A DNA stretch of 14,780 nt, taken from positions 1 through 14,780 of the forward strand of contig JBDRKQ010000046.1 of the NCBI GenBank assembly GCA_043813895.1. Reading direction: 5' to 3'. This DNA is from CAZTAR01 sp043813895 (lineage in GTDB: Bacteria; Planctomycetota; Phycisphaerae; UBA1845; UTPLA1). Shown piece by piece: positions 13,023 through 14,780 of the stretch. A program made the position numbers and the translations under genes. Below the pieces are notes generated by a model that was not told where the DNA came from, made no database searches, and saw only the letters and a list, made by a program, of their open reading frames with translations. The number at the start of each line of letters is the position of its first letter. The first letter of the stretch is position 1.

Positions 13023-13719
13023 CAACAAGAAGCTACCTAGCTACGCGCAACGGGTCCTCAGCCAGGTGGACGAGTTCGAGCTTACTACTCGGGCGGTTGT
13101 CACCACCACACTCGCGCGCGGCAAGAAGGCGCGAGCACATGATTGGCTACGGCGGTTGACTGATGTGGGCAAGCTCTTTCGTCACGAGCACGCGGATGGC
13201 GATCGACGTTTCGTCTACTACGCGCGCCACGACCGCCCAATCGTGCTGCGTCATCTGCGCAGGGCCTTTGCTACGCTGTGGCTCTGCCGCATTTGCACGC
13301 CGCACCTCAAGCTCTTGACCGAGGATGAGCTGTTACGGCTGGCAGGGGTGTTGCTTGACGCTGCCGTTCCGGAATTACCCAAGCACGTCCGTTGCGTGCT
13401 CTACCCCGTGCAAGGTGAATCAGTGCCGCGGATCGCGCTGCTACGGATCCATGGTCAGTCCGACCCGGACCGCGTGAACCTGAATCGTGCCGTCACGGAC
13501 ATCGATCGCATCGTGTCTCTGCCGGCATTCCGGCTCTGGCACCGGCTCGCTCTGTTGCAACGTTTCGCGTTTGTGTATCTGATTGCTGGTGAGGAGAACG
13601 CGGCAGAACTGGGCCGTTGGTTGCAGCGACGTCCGCCCGTCTCCCGGGTGGCCACGACGGCCGTGACTATTGATGTTCACGTCCGCCCCGCAGAGCCCCT
13701 TCACTACGGGTACGCCTAG
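13003..13719 (+). CDS. Third winged-helix protein of the transfer operon, 238 aa
   Basis: The gene overlaps the coupling-protein end by 20 bases; the start is ATG 13003, or the adjacent in-frame GTG at 13000. Residues 14-75 (YAQRVLSQVDEFELTTRAVVTTTLARGKKARAHDWLRRLTDVGKLFRHE ... RRFVYYAR) look like a winged helix with a wing strand pair. Residues 130-235 are alpha/beta, including VLYPVQGESVPRIALLRIHGQSDPDRVNLNRAVTDIDRIVSL. It has the same size and domain layout as the protein encoded at 9467-10159, so the two may be distant paralogues. The final gene of the operon is followed 10 bases later by a hairpin. Function is unknown; DNA binding at the transfer origin is the simplest guess. Confidence 0.6.
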   Translation: MTKTPANNKKLPSYAQRVLSQVDEFELTTRAVVTTTLARGKKARAHDWLRRLTDVGKLFRHEHADGDRRFVYYARHDRPIVLRHLRRAFATLWLCRICTPHLKLLTEDELLRLAGVLLDAAVPELPKHVRCVLYPVQGESVPRIALLRIHGQSDPDRVNLNRAVTDIDRIVSLPAFRLWHRLALLQRFAFVYLIAGEENAAELGRWLQRRPPVSRVATTAVTIDVHVRPAEPLHYGYA

Positions 13720-13729
13720 ATAAGACAAA

Positions 13730-13745
13730 AGACCCCGTGGGGTCT
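13730..13745 (+). terminator. Hairpin ending the transfer operon
   Basis: AGACCCC-GT-GGGGTCT forms a perfect 7-bp stem, preceded by AAA and followed by CTTGCCT. It lies 10 bases after the last gene of the operon. The T-tract is weak. Confidence 0.55.
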
Positions 13746-14175
13746 CTTGCCTCCGACCCGCTCGTCGCCAAACTCACCCAAGGCGAGTCCGACAGGGCAG
13801 TGCCACCCGAATCTCCACGTTGCCGAGGGTCCGAGTGACGGGACGCGCCGTTCAAATGTCGCGCGTCCGGTCCAGCCAGTATGTCGGCCAGACCCAAGCC
13901 CTTTGAGCGGGCCATTTGGTCGAGCATCGTTGACGCTCGCCGGTCAGTTGTCCGCCTTGTGATTAGCCTCCCAGCGGACACAGGAGGGTTGAAAACGCAA
14001 GTCTCTCGCGATCATTATGGGCAGAAGCCACCCGTGGTACAAGCCCAACTCTTGCCCGCCGACGACTTGCCTCACGCCCCAGTTCCGTGCTATGTGAGCA
14101 GGGGGGCCTGTGGCTGGAAGCAGACCGAAGACCGGCTGGGATCCGGAATCGGCCCACATAGCTCGGATGAATAAA

Positions 14176-14202
14176 GGAGGGGTCCCTGTCGGGACCCACT
14201 CC
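14176..14202. terminator. Hairpin near the end of the minus-strand small gene
   Basis: GGGTCCC (14180-14186) pairs with GGGACCC (14191-14197) over loop TGTC, extendable with GGAG/CTCC and a bulged A. It lies 29 bases past the stop of the minus-strand gene. On that strand it is followed by TTTAT after a few bases, which gives modest support for termination. Confidence 0.45.
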
Positions 14203-14230
14203 ATGCCTCCTGGAAGCAAGCCGAGGTGCC

Positions 14231-14521
14231 TCAGAGAAGCACCCCCAGCCCTAGCCCCACCACCAACATGCCGACATATCTGAGCCGTCGTCCGCGGGTG
14301 ATACGCCGTTCCTCCCAGCGGTCTCTACAAGGCTGCGCCGCTAGGAAGGCCTTGAGGACGTTTGAGCCGCCCTCTTTGGCCAGAACGAATCGTATGCTAC
14401 CTTCGAAGACGCCCCAGCGTCCATCCGGCAGCTGGTACAGGAGCACGTCGGCCGTGCGCTGCTTCAGGGTTCCGTTCTCCATCCATTCCAACGTTATTTT
14501 GCATGGCTTCGTCTTGCCCAT
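14231..14521 (-). CDS. Small C-terminally membrane-anchored protein, 96 aa
   Basis: The start at ATG 14521 is chosen for its GGAGGG site (14530-14535, 8-base spacing); a longer in-frame version gives an implausible arginine-rich extension. Residues 1-60 form a small polar domain with predicted strands (CKITLEWMENGTLKQRTADVLLYQLPDGRWGVFEG). Residues 72-82 are basic (RDRWEERRITRGRRLR), and the last 15 residues (YVGMLVVGLGLGVLL) are one membrane segment reaching the C-terminus. This predicts a cytoplasmic domain tail-anchored in the inner membrane. I recognise no family. It converges on the transfer operon and has its own hairpin leader, so it is separately expressed. Confidence 0.65.
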   Translation of the reverse strand: MGKTKPCKITLEWMENGTLKQRTADVLLYQLPDGRWGVFEGSIRFVLAKEGGSNVLKAFLAAQPCRDRWEERRITRGRRLRYVGMLVVGLGLGVLL

Positions 14522-14558
14522 GACTATTCCCTCCATTCTTCTGGGTTTACCAATTCGG

Positions 14559-14584
14559 CGAGCACCTCGTTGCCGAGTTGCTCG
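14559..14584 (-). promoter_or_regulatory. Leader hairpin of the small membrane-anchored gene
   Basis: CGAGCA-C-CTCG (14559-14569) pairs with CGAG-T-TGCTCG (14574-14584): 10 paired bases, one mismatch and a 4-base loop. It lies 37 bases upstream of the minus-strand ATG at 14521, with GGAGGG between them, echoing the leader plan at 6.7-7.9 kb. Another short hairpin, GGCGAG-AAAA-CTCGCC, is at 14634-14649. Apart from these I see nothing in 14522-14780. Confidence 0.45.
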
Positions 14585-14780
14585 ACCAATTGCGTACCCG
14601 GAGGGAAAACGTCCGCCGAGAACGAAACTCCGTGGCGAGAAAACTCGCCGGTTTGCCTGCCTGTTTTTGGGTTCTCTGGCAGGCTCAAGAGAAAGTAGAA
14701 ACTCGATACGGCACCCGGCCGCTAGCCCCAACGGGAAGCGACCCTGCTCCGTCTGCCTCCCTATATTCTCTGCGCCCGAG

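Larger units (their letters stand above)
13720..14230. other. Intergenic region between convergent genes
   Basis: These 511 bases show no convincing gene. They contain terminator-like hairpins near each end (13730-13745 and 14180-14197) and a 7-bp inverted repeat TGTCCGC/GCGGACA at 13949-13980 with an 18-base spacer. A plus-strand frame at 13881-14174 has no protein-like character and no ribosome binding site. Confidence 0.5.

Noticed and set aside
13881..14174. Plus-strand frame of 97 codons between the convergent genes
   Set aside because: No Shine-Dalgarno, no recognisable pattern, and it lies between two terminator-like hairpins.

Overview
The window looks like part of a plasmid or integrative/conjugative element from a GC-rich bacterium. 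A Planctomycetota host is my best guess, based on the character of the IS66 transposase and of the truncated AbiEi-like antitoxin. This is pattern recognition from memory, not a search result. The small-gene block at 6.4-8.6 kb resembles gene sets I associate with proteobacterial plasmids, so the element is probably mosaic.

Layout. (1) 1-1937: the right part of an IS66-family insertion sequence, with the tnpB tail, a tnpC whose N-terminus is separated by a one-base frameshift, and the right end CGCTTAC. It has inserted into a minus-strand AbiEi/DUF6088-like antitoxin gene and cut off its 3' end. A 12-bp-arm inverted repeat upstream of that gene looks like its operator. (2) 2408-5337: a candidate replication/partition module. 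It holds a large minus-strand protein with two predicted winged-helix domains, a divergent intergenic region with nested inverted repeats, a ParA ATPase, and a small ribbon-helix-helix-like partner that overlaps parA. (3) 5338-6438: 1.1 kb without a convincing long gene but dense in inverted repeats, including a perfect 19-bp repeat and a 17-bp repeat with one mismatch. A possible 37-residue hydrophobic protein is encoded on the minus strand.

(4) 6439-8569: five plus-strand genes (Zn-ribbon-like protein, conserved 89-aa protein, unknown 119-aa protein, DUF1419-like protein, DNA methyltransferase). The last four are preceded by a leader built to one plan: stop codon, 10-21 nt, a perfect 7-9 bp stem-loop, then 20-23 nt containing a G-rich ribosome binding site, then ATG. 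A further copy of this leader lies after the methyltransferase with no gene behind it. (5) 8838-13719: a tightly overlapping transfer operon with two small winged-helix proteins, a 965-aa membrane-anchored VirD4/TraD-type coupling ATPase, and a third winged-helix protein, followed by a terminator-like hairpin. (6) 14231-14521: a convergent small gene for a C-terminally membrane-anchored protein, also with a hairpin leader.

Together the genes describe a self-maintaining mobile element: maintenance (Rep-like, ParA/RHH, remnant antitoxin), a lead accessory block with a methyltransferase, and a DNA-transfer module. No recognisable relaxase is visible. The strongest candidates for something undescribed are the serial hairpin-leader organisation, the hairpin-rich noncoding region, and the coupling protein bracketed by three small winged-helix proteins. 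I see no tRNA, rRNA or CRISPR array.
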